Assembly: GCA_019187085.1 (NCBI GenBank)
Contig: JABARS010000019.1
Span: 1-64,000 of the forward strand
Origin: Pseudorhodoplanes sp.
Lineage (GTDB): Bacteria > Pseudomonadota > Alphaproteobacteria > Rhizobiales > Xanthobacteraceae
Direction of reading: 5' to 3'
DNA length: 64,000 nt
The translations under genes and the position numbers were made by a program. The number at the start of each line of letters is the position of its first letter. Within the stretch, counting starts at the first letter, position 1. The notes below the pieces were generated by a model, which did no database searches, was not told where the DNA came from, and saw nothing but the letters and a program-made list of their open reading frames with translations. This document shows positions 27,891 through 36,090 of the stretch, piece after piece.

Positions 27891-28342
27891 CCCGAAACTG
27901 CAATCCGACAGAGCAGGCGATCATCAACGGCCTGCAGGGCGGCTTTCCGCTCACCCGGGAGCCCTTTCGCGAGGCGGGCGCCGAGCTCGGCCTGAGCGAG
28001 GGCGAGGTGATCGACACACTTGGCGACATGCTCGATGCGGGCCGTATCAGCCGGTTCGGACCGCTCTGGAATGCCGAGCGGCTCGGCGGCGCGGTGTGTC
28101 TGTGCGCGATGGCGGTTCCTCCACGGCGCATCGACGCGGTGGCCGATATCGTCAATGCGCATCCCGAGATCGCGCACAATTATGAGCGCACGCACGACCT
28201 CAATATGTGGTTCGTCATATCGACCGAGAAACCGGAGCAGATCGCCGAGGTGATCGACCGCATCGAGGCCGAGACCGGCCTGAAGGTTTATCCGATGCCC
28301 AAGACGCGTGAATTTTTCGTGGGTTTTCGAGTGGATATATGA
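27887..28342 (+). CDS. nirG: Siroheme decarboxylase subunit NirG
   Basis: 151 residues, Lrp/AsnC-like fold with winged helix (about 1-60) and RAM-like ligand domain. The motif HNYERTHDLNMWFV contains the histidine and arginine region shared with NirD that contacts the siroheme propionates. It starts with TTG overlapping the stop of nirDL. It works with NirH, and possibly NirDL, to remove two acetate groups of siroheme. Confidence 0.87.
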   Translation: MTRNCNPTEQAIINGLQGGFPLTREPFREAGAELGLSEGEVIDTLGDMLDAGRISRFGPLWNAERLGGAVCLCAMAVPPRRIDAVADIVNAHPEIAHNYERTHDLNMWFVISTEKPEQIAEVIDRIEAETGLKVYPMPKTREFFVGFRVDI

Positions 28343-28821
28343 GCATGCTTGATCAGGTTGACCGCCGCATCATTGCAGCCACGCAGACTGGCCTGCCGCT
28401 GGTCGAGAAGCCATATGCAGCTGTCGCGCGCAGCGTCGGCGTCGAGGAGGAGGAGGCTATTGCCCGCATGCAACGCCTGCTTACCAGCGGCGCGATCCGG
28501 CGGATCGGCGTCATTCCCAATCATTATGCGCTGGGGTTCACCGCGAACGGTATGTCCGTCTGGGACGTCGAGGACGAAGTTGTTGATCATGCAGGCCCAC
28601 GCATCGGTGCGCTTGATTTCGTAACACACTGCTACGAGCGGCCGCGGCACCTGCCGTTTTGGCGCTACAATCTGTTCGCGATGGTCCACGGCCGCTCGCG
28701 GACTGAGGTGCTCGACAAGGTCGCGCGGATCGCGGATCTGCTCGGCCCTTCCTGTCGCGCCCACGACGTATTGTTCTCCACCCGTATCCTGAAGAAGACT
28801 GGCTTGCGCATCGCTGCGTAA
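28339..28821 (+). CDS. nirH: Siroheme decarboxylase subunit NirH
   Basis: 160 residues, NirL-like paralogue: winged helix (about 5-60) and a ligand-binding domain with HCYERPRHLPFWRYNLFAMVHG. It overlaps nirG by 4 bp. Together with NirG it forms a second siroheme decarboxylase pair next to the fused NirDL. Confidence 0.87.
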   Translation: MSMLDQVDRRIIAATQTGLPLVEKPYAAVARSVGVEEEEAIARMQRLLTSGAIRRIGVIPNHYALGFTANGMSVWDVEDEVVDHAGPRIGALDFVTHCYERPRHLPFWRYNLFAMVHGRSRTEVLDKVARIADLLGPSCRAHDVLFSTRILKKTGLRIAA

Positions 28822-28837
28822 GCGCCGGAGGCGCCTC

Positions 28838-30046
28838 GTGTTCCGACTGACCCATTATCTGAAGGAGGCGCTTGTTCCGACGCCGGTGCTTCGCGACAGG
28901 CGGCCGTCGGGGCCGGTCGTGATCTGGAACCTCATCCGCCGCTGCAACCTAGCCTGCAAGCATTGCTATTCCATTTCGGGGGATTTTGTCTCGCCCGGCG
29001 AGCTGACGACGGCCGAGGCATTTAGTGTCATGGACGACCTCAAGTCGTTCGGCGTGCCGGTGCTGATCCTGTCCGGCGGCGAGCCGCTGATGCGCCCGGA
29101 CATTTTCGAGGTATCGGCGCGTGCCAAGGCCATGCGCTTCTTCGTCGGGCTGTCGACTAACGGCACGCTGATCGACGACGTCTGCGCCGATCGTATCCGC
29201 GACGCCGGCTTCGACTATGTCGGCATCTCGCTCGACGGGATCGGGGAGACGCACGACCGTTTCCGTCGTAAGGCGGGCGCCTATGAGGGCGCGCTGCAGG
29301 CCCTGCGGTCGCTGCGCGACCGCGATGTGAAGGTCGGTGTACGCTTCACGATGACCGAGGACAATGTCGCGGAGTTGCCGGCTCTGCTCGACCTCGTCGA
29401 GGAAGAGAATTTCACCAAATTCTATCTGTCGCATCTGGTCTATGCCGGGCGCGGCAACACCTATCGGGGCGACGACGCGACCTGGGATGCCACCCGCCAG
29501 GCGATGGATCTCGTGATTGGCCGCGCCTGGGACTGGGCCAAGGCCGGCCGCAGCATCGAGATCGTGACCGGCAACAACGATGCCGACGCGGTCTATTTCC
29601 TGCAATGGATGGAGCAGCGCGCACCCGAGCGGATCGAACATCTGCGCGACCTGCTGATGGCGTGGGGCGGCAACTCGTCGGGCGTCAACATCGCCAATAT
29701 CGACAATCTGGGGAACGTCCATCCCGATACGATGTGGTGGCATCACACGCTCGGCAACGTGAAGGAGCGCCCGTTCTCGCAAATCTGGAGCGATCTGAGC
29801 GACCCGATCATGGCCGGGTTGCGCGCGCGTCCGCGCGCGATCGGCGGACGCTGCGCGACCTGCGATTATCGCGACATCTGCGGCGGCAACACGCGTGTGC
29901 GCGCCATGCGCATCACCGGCGACCCCTGGGCGGAGGACCCCGGCTGCTATCTCAGCGACGCCGAGATCGGCCTGTCGGGGCCGCAGGCGCGCGTGACGGT
30001 GACGCCCTATCGGGGATTGCGTCATGAACCGCGTGCGGCCGGCTGA
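28838..30046 (+). CDS. nirJ: Radical SAM heme d1 synthase NirJ
   Basis: 402-residue radical SAM protein. The SAM cluster ligands are C36, C40 and C43 (CNLACKHC), SAM-binding GGEPLMR follows, and a C-terminal SPASM-like cysteine set (GRCATCDYRDICGG and DPGC) suggests auxiliary clusters. It replaces two propionates of didecarboxysiroheme by oxo groups. The GTG start follows CGGAGG. It overlaps nirN by 23 bp. Confidence 0.92.
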   Translation: MFRLTHYLKEALVPTPVLRDRRPSGPVVIWNLIRRCNLACKHCYSISGDFVSPGELTTAEAFSVMDDLKSFGVPVLILSGGEPLMRPDIFEVSARAKAMRFFVGLSTNGTLIDDVCADRIRDAGFDYVGISLDGIGETHDRFRRKAGAYEGALQALRSLRDRDVKVGVRFTMTEDNVAELPALLDLVEEENFTKFYLSHLVYAGRGNTYRGDDATWDATRQAMDLVIGRAWDWAKAGRSIEIVTGNNDADAVYFLQWMEQRAPERIEHLRDLLMAWGGNSSGVNIANIDNLGNVHPDTMWWHHTLGNVKERPFSQIWSDLSDPIMAGLRARPRAIGGRCATCDYRDICGGNTRVRAMRITGDPWAEDPGCYLSDAEIGLSGPQARVTVTPYRGLRHEPRAAG

Positions 30047-31583
30047 ACTCGCTCTCTGCTTCTTGTTGGCCCTGTGCACGCCGGCACAGGCGGAGCCGGA
30101 CGCGGCGAAGCTCTATGGCGAGCATTGCGCGGTCTGCCACGGCGCCGATCGGCTCGGCGGCACCGGGCCCGCTTTGCTGCCGGAGAATCTCGGCCGTCTT
30201 ACCGGCCAGCGCCTGTCGGGCGTGATCGCGCAGGGGCGCCCTGCGACGCAGATGCCGGGCTTCGACGCGCAGCTTGCAAAGAAGGAGATCGAGGCGCTCG
30301 CTGCCTATGTTGCAACTCCACTCGCGGCCGTTCCGCCCTGGGGCGCGGCCGAGATCGCAGCGAGTCGCGTCGTTCACGCACAGCCCGAGGCGCTGACGCG
30401 GCCCAAACACGACGCCGATTCGATGAACCTGTTCGTCGTCGTGGAGACCGGCGACCAGCACGCGACCATCCTCGATGGCGACCGCTTCGAGCCGCTGGCC
30501 CGTTTCCAGACCCGCTTCGCTTTGCATGGCGGGCCGAAATTCAGCCCCGACGGCCGCTTCGTCTATTTCATGTCGCGCGACGGCTGGGTGACGAAATACG
30601 ATCTATGGTCTCTCACGGTCATTGCCGAGGTCCGCGCCGGCATCAATTCGCGCAACATCGCCTTGTCGAGTGACGGAAAATATGTGGCGGTCGCCAATTA
30701 TCTGCCCCACACCCTCGTCATCCTGTCGAGCGAGGATTTGTCGGTGCGGCGCATTCTCGATGTGCGCGACCGCAAGGGGAAGTCCTCGCGTGTATCCGCA
30801 GTCTATCAGGCGCGTCCGCGCAATTCGTTCATCGCCGCCTTGAAGGACGTTCCGGAAATTTGGGAGATCGCCACTGACCCCGCGGCGCCGCCGGTCTTCG
30901 GCGGTTTCGTCCACTCGCACGAGAAGGGCATGGTCGAGGGGCTGGCCTCCTCGCAGGGACTGTTCAGCCTGCGTCGCATCGAGGTGCCACAGCCGCTCGA
31001 CGATTTCTTCTTCGATCCGTCCTATCGTCACCTGATCGGTTCGGCGCGCGACGGAAAAGCGGTGGTGGTCAACCTCAATGTCGGACGCGACATTGTCCAG
31101 ATCGACATGCCCGGCCTGCCGCATCTCGGCTCGGGGATCGCCTGGCTCTGGAAGGGCCGGCCGGTTATGGCGACGCCGCACCTGCAGGCGGGCCGCATCA
31201 GCGTGCTGGACCTCGAACGCTGGTCGGTGATTAAGACGATCGAGACGCCGGGTCCCGGTTTCTTCATGCGCAGCCACGAGAAGACGCCGTTTGCCTGGAC
31301 TGACGGGATGCTCGGTCCGAAGAAGGACACGATGGCGATCATCGACAAGCAGACGCTCGAAGTGGTGCGGACGGTGACGCCATCGCCGGGCAAGACCGCG
31401 GCGCATGTCGAGTTCGACAGGAACGGGCGCTTTGCGCTGGTGTCGGTCTGGGAGATGGACGGCGCGCTCGTCGTCTACGATGCGGCGACCTTCACCGAGG
31501 TAAAGCGTATCCCGATGTCGCGGCCGTCCGGCAAATACAATGTGTGGAACAAGATCACATTCTCGGACGGAACAAGCCATTGA
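30024..31583 (+). CDS. nirN: Dihydro-heme d1 dehydrogenase NirN
   Basis: 519 residues: signal peptide (about 1-23), cytochrome c domain with CAVCHGADR and a d1-binding propeller, i.e. a shorter NirS-like architecture. NirN introduces the acrylate double bond in the last step of heme d1 maturation in the periplasm. The C-terminal SGKYNVWNKI resembles the NirS end. It overlaps nirJ by 23 bp and the chelatase gene by 4 bp. Confidence 0.9.
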   Translation: MNRVRPAELALCFLLALCTPAQAEPDAAKLYGEHCAVCHGADRLGGTGPALLPENLGRLTGQRLSGVIAQGRPATQMPGFDAQLAKKEIEALAAYVATPLAAVPPWGAAEIAASRVVHAQPEALTRPKHDADSMNLFVVVETGDQHATILDGDRFEPLARFQTRFALHGGPKFSPDGRFVYFMSRDGWVTKYDLWSLTVIAEVRAGINSRNIALSSDGKYVAVANYLPHTLVILSSEDLSVRRILDVRDRKGKSSRVSAVYQARPRNSFIAALKDVPEIWEIATDPAAPPVFGGFVHSHEKGMVEGLASSQGLFSLRRIEVPQPLDDFFFDPSYRHLIGSARDGKAVVVNLNVGRDIVQIDMPGLPHLGSGIAWLWKGRPVMATPHLQAGRISVLDLERWSVIKTIETPGPGFFMRSHEKTPFAWTDGMLGPKKDTMAIIDKQTLEVVRTVTPSPGKTAAHVEFDRNGRFALVSVWEMDGALVVYDAATFTEVKRIPMSRPSGKYNVWNKITFSDGTSH

Positions 31584-32338
31584 ACAGGGGCGAGGCGCGT
31601 TTTTCCCTTCTCGTAGCGGCGCATGGTGAGCGGATCGCACATGCGTACAACGATAATGTGAAACGTCTCGCCGCCAACCTCGCGGCGCGTGCGACTTTTT
31701 CGGAGCTGCGGTTCGGCTTCCTCAGCGGCGAGCCGGAAATGGAGGACGCGCTGTTGGCGTTCCGCTCGCCCTCGGTGCTTGTCTATCCGCTTTTCATGTC
31801 CGACGGCTATTTCGCGCAGATTGCGTATGACAGACTGCATGATGCTGCGGTCCGGCGGATACCGTCGTTGCGCCTTCAGATATTGCCGCCGCTCGGGCTC
31901 GACCCGACGCTGGCCGGCATTGTCGTGCGCCGCGCGGCGGCGGCGGCGGGCGCCGCCAGCTTTGCGCCCGCCGATACGAACGTCGTTCTCGTGGCGCATG
32001 GCTCGACGCGGGAGCGGGCGTCGCTGACCGCAACCCGCACGCTTGCCGAGCGGATCAGAAAAATCGGCTGCTTCGCGCAGGTCTCCGGCGTCTTTCTGGA
32101 GCAAGCGCCTTTTCTCGTCGATTTTCTGCGGCGGTCGCCGGGGCCCTCGGTCGTCGTCGGCCTCTTTACGGGCGAGGGCCTGCACGGCCGTCATGATCTC
32201 CAGGGTATTCTGTCAAGTTCGCCGGTCGATCACATTATATATGCAGGTAATGTCGGGGCCTGGCCGGAGATCGCCGACATCGTCGCCGCCACTGCCACGC
32301 GTGAGATACTCGGCGACGTTGCCATTGTAAGTAGCTGA
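31580..32338 (+). CDS. CbiX/SirB-type sirohydrochlorin chelatase at the end of the nir operon
   Basis: 252 residues containing two chelatase half-domains, each with an active-site AHG motif (LLVAAHGER near the N-terminus and VVLVAHGST in the middle). The family inserts Co or Fe into sirohydrochlorin. Placed as the last gene of a heme d1 operon that already supplies nirE, it most likely makes siroheme. Start taken as the TTG overlapping the nirN stop; a GTG at 31544 would add 12 residues. Precorrin-2 dehydrogenase is not encoded here and must come from elsewhere. Confidence 0.8.
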   Translation: MNRGEARFSLLVAAHGERIAHAYNDNVKRLAANLAARATFSELRFGFLSGEPEMEDALLAFRSPSVLVYPLFMSDGYFAQIAYDRLHDAAVRRIPSLRLQILPPLGLDPTLAGIVVRRAAAAAGAASFAPADTNVVLVAHGSTRERASLTATRTLAERIRKIGCFAQVSGVFLEQAPFLVDFLRRSPGPSVVVGLFTGEGLHGRHDLQGILSSSPVDHIIYAGNVGAWPEIADIVAATATREILGDVAIVSS

Positions 32339-32363
32339 ATCGAAGAGCATTTCCGCTTTGCTT

Positions 32364-32393
32364 CACAGGGCTTGGCAAGACGAAAGCCCTGTG
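32364..32393 (+). terminator. Stem-loop after the nir operon
   Basis: Perfect 10-bp inverted repeat CACAGGGCTT / AAGCCCTGTG with a 10-nt loop, 25 bp after the last stop codon of the nir operon and facing a leftward gene. There is no clear T-run; it is probably the 3' end of the operon mRNA. Confidence 0.6.
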
Positions 32394-32466
32394 TCCAAGG
32401 GTCGCAATTTCAATTGATGGTTTGATCAGCGCGCGCTTTTGGCGATGCGCTTCATGACCGGCCATA

Positions 32467-33165
32467 TCAGCACCAGCCGGCGGATGCGGCCTGCATGCGG
32501 GTGTGGTGGGGTTGCTGAAGGTCCACCACCGTCTGCTTTAATTGTCGCATATCGGTGATCACCGCGGTCGCTCCCGCCGCCAGAAGATGGCGTTCGTGCT
32601 CCTCGCTGTGCTCCGCGTGCCCGGCAAAGCCGATGGTCTGCAGGCCGGAACGCGTTGCCCGCGCGATTGTCGCCGGTGAGCGGCAAACCAGAATGCACCG
32701 GGACGGAGCGATCCCGAGCATCTTTCCGAGAACGAAAAAGGGCTGTTCGAAACCGGTATCGTGAAAGGAGACGACCCGGTGCCGGGCGAAGAAGTGGGCG
32801 AGGCCGGCAGATTCAAGGCCGGCGCGGATTACGTCCTTCGGCCATTCCGAGAAAACGCATTTCGGATCCCGCAACCAGGACAAGGCATAGCCGATATGCG
32901 GCACGGCGTGCAGTTCGGTTTCGAAGCGGTGGATGATGCCGGAATAGGCGTGGCTGGCAAAAGACGGCTTGAAATTATGGCCAGTCCTGCTTTCGTATTC
33001 ACGGCAAACGCGGGCGACACACTGGCCATCGGAAAGCTTTTCATAGGTGACGGCGTTCAACGATACGCCGCTGTCGGCAAACATCCTTGCCGCCGTGTCG
33101 GCGACGATACGCATGCTGTCGATCAGCACGCCGTTACACGAGAAGATGATCATCGACGCAGACAA
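32467..33165 (-). CDS. HAD-superfamily protein with catalytic residues lost (pseudo-enzyme)
   Basis: 232 residues with the fold and spacing of HAD subfamily IA phosphatases. Motif I, normally DxDGVLxDS, reads SCNGVLIDS, so nucleophile Asp becomes S9 and the acid/base Asp becomes N11. The usual GKPxPD lysine motif reads GFEQPF, and the (E)DS motif reads CRS (C161-S163). All metal and nucleophile positions are therefore altered while the scaffold is kept and the reading frame is open. It stands alone between the nir operon and bactofilin. It may bind a ligand or partner without hydrolysing phosphate. Confidence 0.7.
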   Translation of the reverse strand: MSASMIIFSCNGVLIDSMRIVADTAARMFADSGVSLNAVTYEKLSDGQCVARVCREYESRTGHNFKPSFASHAYSGIIHRFETELHAVPHIGYALSWLRDPKCVFSEWPKDVIRAGLESAGLAHFFARHRVVSFHDTGFEQPFFVLGKMLGIAPSRCILVCRSPATIARATRSGLQTIGFAGHAEHSEEHERHLLAAGATAVITDMRQLKQTVVDLQQPHHTRMQAASAGWC

Positions 33166-33348
33166 TTTTCATATGCGTTCACATATACGTTGCGCGCTGC
33201 GCAGAGCTACGGCAGCTAATACCAAGCATAAGATGACAGCGAAGGTCGGCCGGGCTGAAGCGCCCGCCATGAGTGGCTGCGCTCAAAATGAGCGATGTAT
33301 TGCTGCAGAATTGAGAACAGGCTGCGGCGCAGGCCCAAGGAGGTACAC

Positions 33349-33921
33349 GTGAGTGAGCAGAGCAAGATTGCAGATTTCCGGCCGATGGAACCGAATGTGG
33401 CTTACATCGGGGAAGCGGTTTCGATCAAAGGCGAGATGTCGGTTCCCGACGTCATCGTTGTCGATGGGACCTTCGAAGGCGAACTGACGGCGCGCTCGAT
33501 CCGCATCGGACCGTCTGGCGTGATCCGGGGCAACATTATTGCGACCGACGCCGACGTTCATGGCTCGATCTCGGAAAAGCTCGAAATCAAGCAATTGATG
33601 ATCCTGCGCTCGACTGCGCGCGTTCAGGGCAACGTCAGTTATGGCGAGCTCCAGATCGAAAAGGGCGCGGTGATCTCCGGCGAGTTTTCGTCAACGGATT
33701 TTCGCTCCGAACGCAAGCAGGGCTCCAAGGGCGAACACGGCGTCGCGCCCGTCAAGCTCGATCGTCTGAAGCTGACGGTTGGCGGCGCGGATACGCACCG
33801 GGCGACGAATGTCGATACCGGCCGTCTTCCGCCGGCCGCCAATGTGAGTAATGCCCAAAGCGGGACCAATGTATCGACCATGCCGGTCGTCGATCTCGCC
33901 GACGTCAAGGTGAGCAGCTAG
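33349..33921 (+). CDS. Bactofilin
   Basis: 190-residue bactofilin: a central right-handed beta-helix domain (about residues 15-120; repeats such as VPDVIVVDGTFEGEL, GVIRGNIIATDADVHGSI, ARVQGNVSYGELQIEKGAVISG) flanked by disordered tails. Such proteins polymerise without nucleotides into membrane-associated scaffolds for cell shape or polarity. The GTG start is preceded by AGGAGG (33338-33343). The C-terminal 70 residues are low complexity. The next gene rightward is a ParA-like ATPase, beyond a structured 460-bp gap. Confidence 0.88.
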   Translation: MSEQSKIADFRPMEPNVAYIGEAVSIKGEMSVPDVIVVDGTFEGELTARSIRIGPSGVIRGNIIATDADVHGSISEKLEIKQLMILRSTARVQGNVSYGELQIEKGAVISGEFSSTDFRSERKQGSKGEHGVAPVKLDRLKLTVGGADTHRATNVDTGRLPPAANVSNAQSGTNVSTMPVVDLADVKVSS

Positions 33922-34383
33922 ACACCTTCTTTCGATCCACCCGCCGCAATCGTTACGGGCCGGGTGTACGACATCAGGACGCAGGCGGATCGCCTTTGCC
34001 GTTTGCGTCCTGCCGGCCCCGCGGATCCTCATGTCCGCTGCGACTGATGCCTGGGCCAGGCGGCAGAGAGCATGGGACGACGCCCCGTACCGATGCTCTC
34101 TGCCGACCGTTGCCGAACCGCACGCTCCCCGCAGACGCGTCCATTGTCAGGTCCGCCGCATCCGCGAATCCTGCACCAGCGCAGGAGATCAACGTGTGCC
34201 GACGCGCCGAAGCACGTCAAGCGGTACAAAACCGTAACGGTCGATCGCGCTCGTCTTGAGTTGGTGACCCCAAACTGGGTGCCCGCTTGCCGTACGCTGA
34301 TTGAAATGACCATGCAACTCGGCACGGTCGCGACGGTTTACCAATAACGACAAAGACACCGCTGAAAAGAAGGTTCGTGTATC
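33922..34383. other. 462-bp intergenic region with nested inverted repeats, no gene recognised
   Basis: Between bactofilin and the ParA-like gene I see no convincing coding sequence. It holds a 9-bp inverted repeat CAGGACGCA (33975-33983) / TGCGTCCTG (34004-34012), with a smaller AGGCG-GAT-CGCCT hairpin nested in it. A 13-bp perfect inverted repeat follows, CGGCAGAGAGCAT (34061-34073) / ATGCTCTCTGCCG (34093-34105), with a 19-nt loop. The first could terminate bactofilin transcription; the second is long enough for a small RNA or a protein-binding site. Confidence 0.5.
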
Positions 34384-35175
34384 ATGTCCAAAAACATCCT
34401 GATTATTGTTGGAGCGGATAAAGGCGGCGTCGGCAAGACGACGGTGTCGCGCACACTGATCGATTATTTCGCTGCGTGCCGGCTGCCGATCCGGGCATTC
34501 GATACCGAGTCGCCGAAGGGCAACCTGCAGCGCTTTCATCCCAACGAGACTGAAGTCGTCGATATTACCTCGGTCTTCGACCAGATGCGGATTCTCGATA
34601 CGATCCGCAGTGCCAATAAATCAACGCTGATCGATGTGCGTGCCGGCTATCTTTCGCTGACCCTGCAGTTTCTGCAGAATATCGGTTTCCTGGAGGCGCT
34701 CAAGCGTGCGGAAGTCCGGCTCGTGCTGCTGCATGTCCTGAGTTCGTCGATCTCCTCGCTCGGGGAGATCGAGGTGATCCGCTCCTACGTCCCCGAGGCG
34801 CGTTATTATCTGGTCAAGAACTTCATCAATGAGGCGACGTTCTTCAAATGGGATCCGAGCGTGTACGAATCCTTCTTCCAGAAGGACCAGCACGGCGTCG
34901 AAATCTCCATTCCGAAGCTGAACGAAGTGGCCTACGAGCGGGTCGAGAGCGCGGCGGTGTCCTTCCTGTCGTTCATCGCCAACAAGAACGCCAATCAGGA
35001 AGCAGCCTCAAACTCGTTCGTGCTGCGCGGCTATGTCCGCCATTGGCTCGGCTCGGTCTGGTCGGAATTCGATCGCATCAAGCTGTGCGACATTGTCGAA
35101 GCCAAGGCGGAGCCGGAAAAAGTCGCGAGCCAGATGCCCTTTCACGCCGATCGCCTGATCTATTCGCCGATGTAG
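34384..35175 (+). CDS. ParA/MinD-like P-loop ATPase
   Basis: 263 residues with the deviant Walker A motif KGGVGKTT (signature lysine K13, P-loop K18) and a switch-like STLIDVRAG strand. The N-terminal half fits the ParA/MinD/Soj fold; the C-terminal half (after about residue 150) is not typical of plasmid ParA and no ParB partner is adjacent. Such ATPases position chromosomes, division sites or large complexes on the nucleoid or membrane. Bactofilins and ParA-like proteins cooperate in several bacteria, so a role in subcellular positioning is plausible but inferred. Confidence 0.72.
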   Translation: MSKNILIIVGADKGGVGKTTVSRTLIDYFAACRLPIRAFDTESPKGNLQRFHPNETEVVDITSVFDQMRILDTIRSANKSTLIDVRAGYLSLTLQFLQNIGFLEALKRAEVRLVLLHVLSSSISSLGEIEVIRSYVPEARYYLVKNFINEATFFKWDPSVYESFFQKDQHGVEISIPKLNEVAYERVESAAVSFLSFIANKNANQEAASNSFVLRGYVRHWLGSVWSEFDRIKLCDIVEAKAEPEKVASQMPFHADRLIYSPM

Positions 35176-35220
35176 GCGGACAGATGGACGTCTGACACGC
35201 CTTTCTCTGTTTTGGAACGC

Positions 35221-35248
35221 GCAACCGGCCGGATGGAGGGCCGGTTGC
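35221..35248 (+). terminator. Stem-loop after the ParA-like gene
   Basis: Perfect 10-bp inverted repeat GCAACCGGCC / GGCCGGTTGC with an 8-nt loop, 45 bp after the stop and followed by a short T-containing stretch. It lies between convergent genes. Confidence 0.65.
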
Positions 35249-35311
35249 ACTCTATTGGCGCTTCCATCCGTGCGCGGCGCGCATGCGAGGGGATTTAGCT
35301 CGGGAAAAGGA

Positions 35312-35779
35312 TCAGGTTGCCCGCTTGGGGACGAGGATATCCATCAGCGAGAGCCATTCGCGTGTGCTCGTGATCAGATAGCCTCCCGAATAGCGCTGGA
35401 GGAATCCGCGGCTCTCGATGACCTGCAGTTTGCGGCGCACCGTTTCGCGGGGCGTGCGGATATACTCGGCGATCGAGGAGACGTTGGCCGGCTGTGCGAA
35501 GGGCATATCGTGCCGCGCGCCGGCGAAATTGATCGCACCGCACGCGGCGATAATGATGATGTCATCGATATCGAAACCGTAGCGTCGTTTGATGCGGGCG
35601 AGGCGGTCGAGCGTCCGGTTGATCGGGGCAAGTGCCAAATGCAGTTCGTTCAGCGAGGACAACTCGTCCAGAGGCTCGGCGCTCGATCCGCGGATTGCGG
35701 ACTCGCGCAGCAATGAACGGCGATAACGACCCGCGTGGCTTGCCGTCAGATTTTTGTCTGCAATTGCCGGTGCACCCAT
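35312..35779 (-). CDS. Winged-helix transcriptional regulator
   Basis: 155 residues. The C-terminal half has a Crp-like winged helix: SIAEYIRTPRETVRRKLQVIESRGFLQRYSGGYLI, in which the recognition helix is roughly PRETVRRKLQ (residues about 107-116). The N-terminal half contains a helical segment IDDIIIIAACGAINF that may mediate dimerisation; there is no cyclic-nucleotide domain. An inverted repeat of ATTGAGTACA lies 40-71 bp before its start, and the same sequence recurs upstream of the DUF4096 gene at 38044-38850. This makes it the best candidate for the protein that binds that motif. Confidence 0.68.
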   Translation of the reverse strand: MGAPAIADKNLTASHAGRYRRSLLRESAIRGSSAEPLDELSSLNELHLALAPINRTLDRLARIKRRYGFDIDDIIIIAACGAINFAGARHDMPFAQPANVSSIAEYIRTPRETVRRKLQVIESRGFLQRYSGGYLITSTREWLSLMDILVPKRAT

Positions 35780-35818
35780 GATGTCATATCACTCGCGTAC
35801 GATTGAATACTCGATCGG

Positions 35819-35850
35819 ATTGAGTACAAATGAAGTATAATGTACTCAAT
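35819..35850. promoter_or_regulatory. Operator candidate: inverted ATTGAGTACA repeat
   Basis: ATTGAGTACA (35819-35828) and TGTACTCAAT (35841-35850) form a perfect 10-bp inverted repeat with a 12-bp AT-rich spacer; a third, imperfect copy ATTGAATAC lies at 35802-35810. It is located 40-71 bp before the winged-helix gene. The 13-mer ATTGAGTACAAAT (35819-35831) recurs exactly at 38924-38936. Confidence 0.65.
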
Positions 35851-35941
35851 TCCAGCAATTTCGTTAGTGAATATTAACAAAGATGAATCCGAATACTAGG
35901 GAAATGTTGGCGCACATGCGGGCCGATGCAAAAAAGCCGTG

Positions 35942-35987
35942 CGAAAAAACGCCCCCGATCCCGGACCGGGGCCCACGAAAGGTGGGC
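35942..35987 (-). terminator. Terminator candidate after the DUF1186 gene
   Basis: Reading leftward, a GCCCAC hairpin (35971-35987) is followed by a CCCCG/CGGGG stem (35953-35971), then GCG and six T residues (complement of 35942-35950). This is a plausible intrinsic terminator about 105 bp after the stop of the leftward gene. Confidence 0.55.
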
Positions 35988-36090
35988 GCTATCGCTTCGC
36001 CGGGATGACGAGAGAACTTTGGCCGAAGATCGAACAAGGCTGGCGGCGATTTCAGGATGGGATGATCCGGCGAGCGCGGCCGGGACGGGC

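Noticed and set aside
35312..35779. Full Crp-family regulator
   Set aside because: It has only the winged-helix part; the cyclic-nucleotide beta roll is missing.
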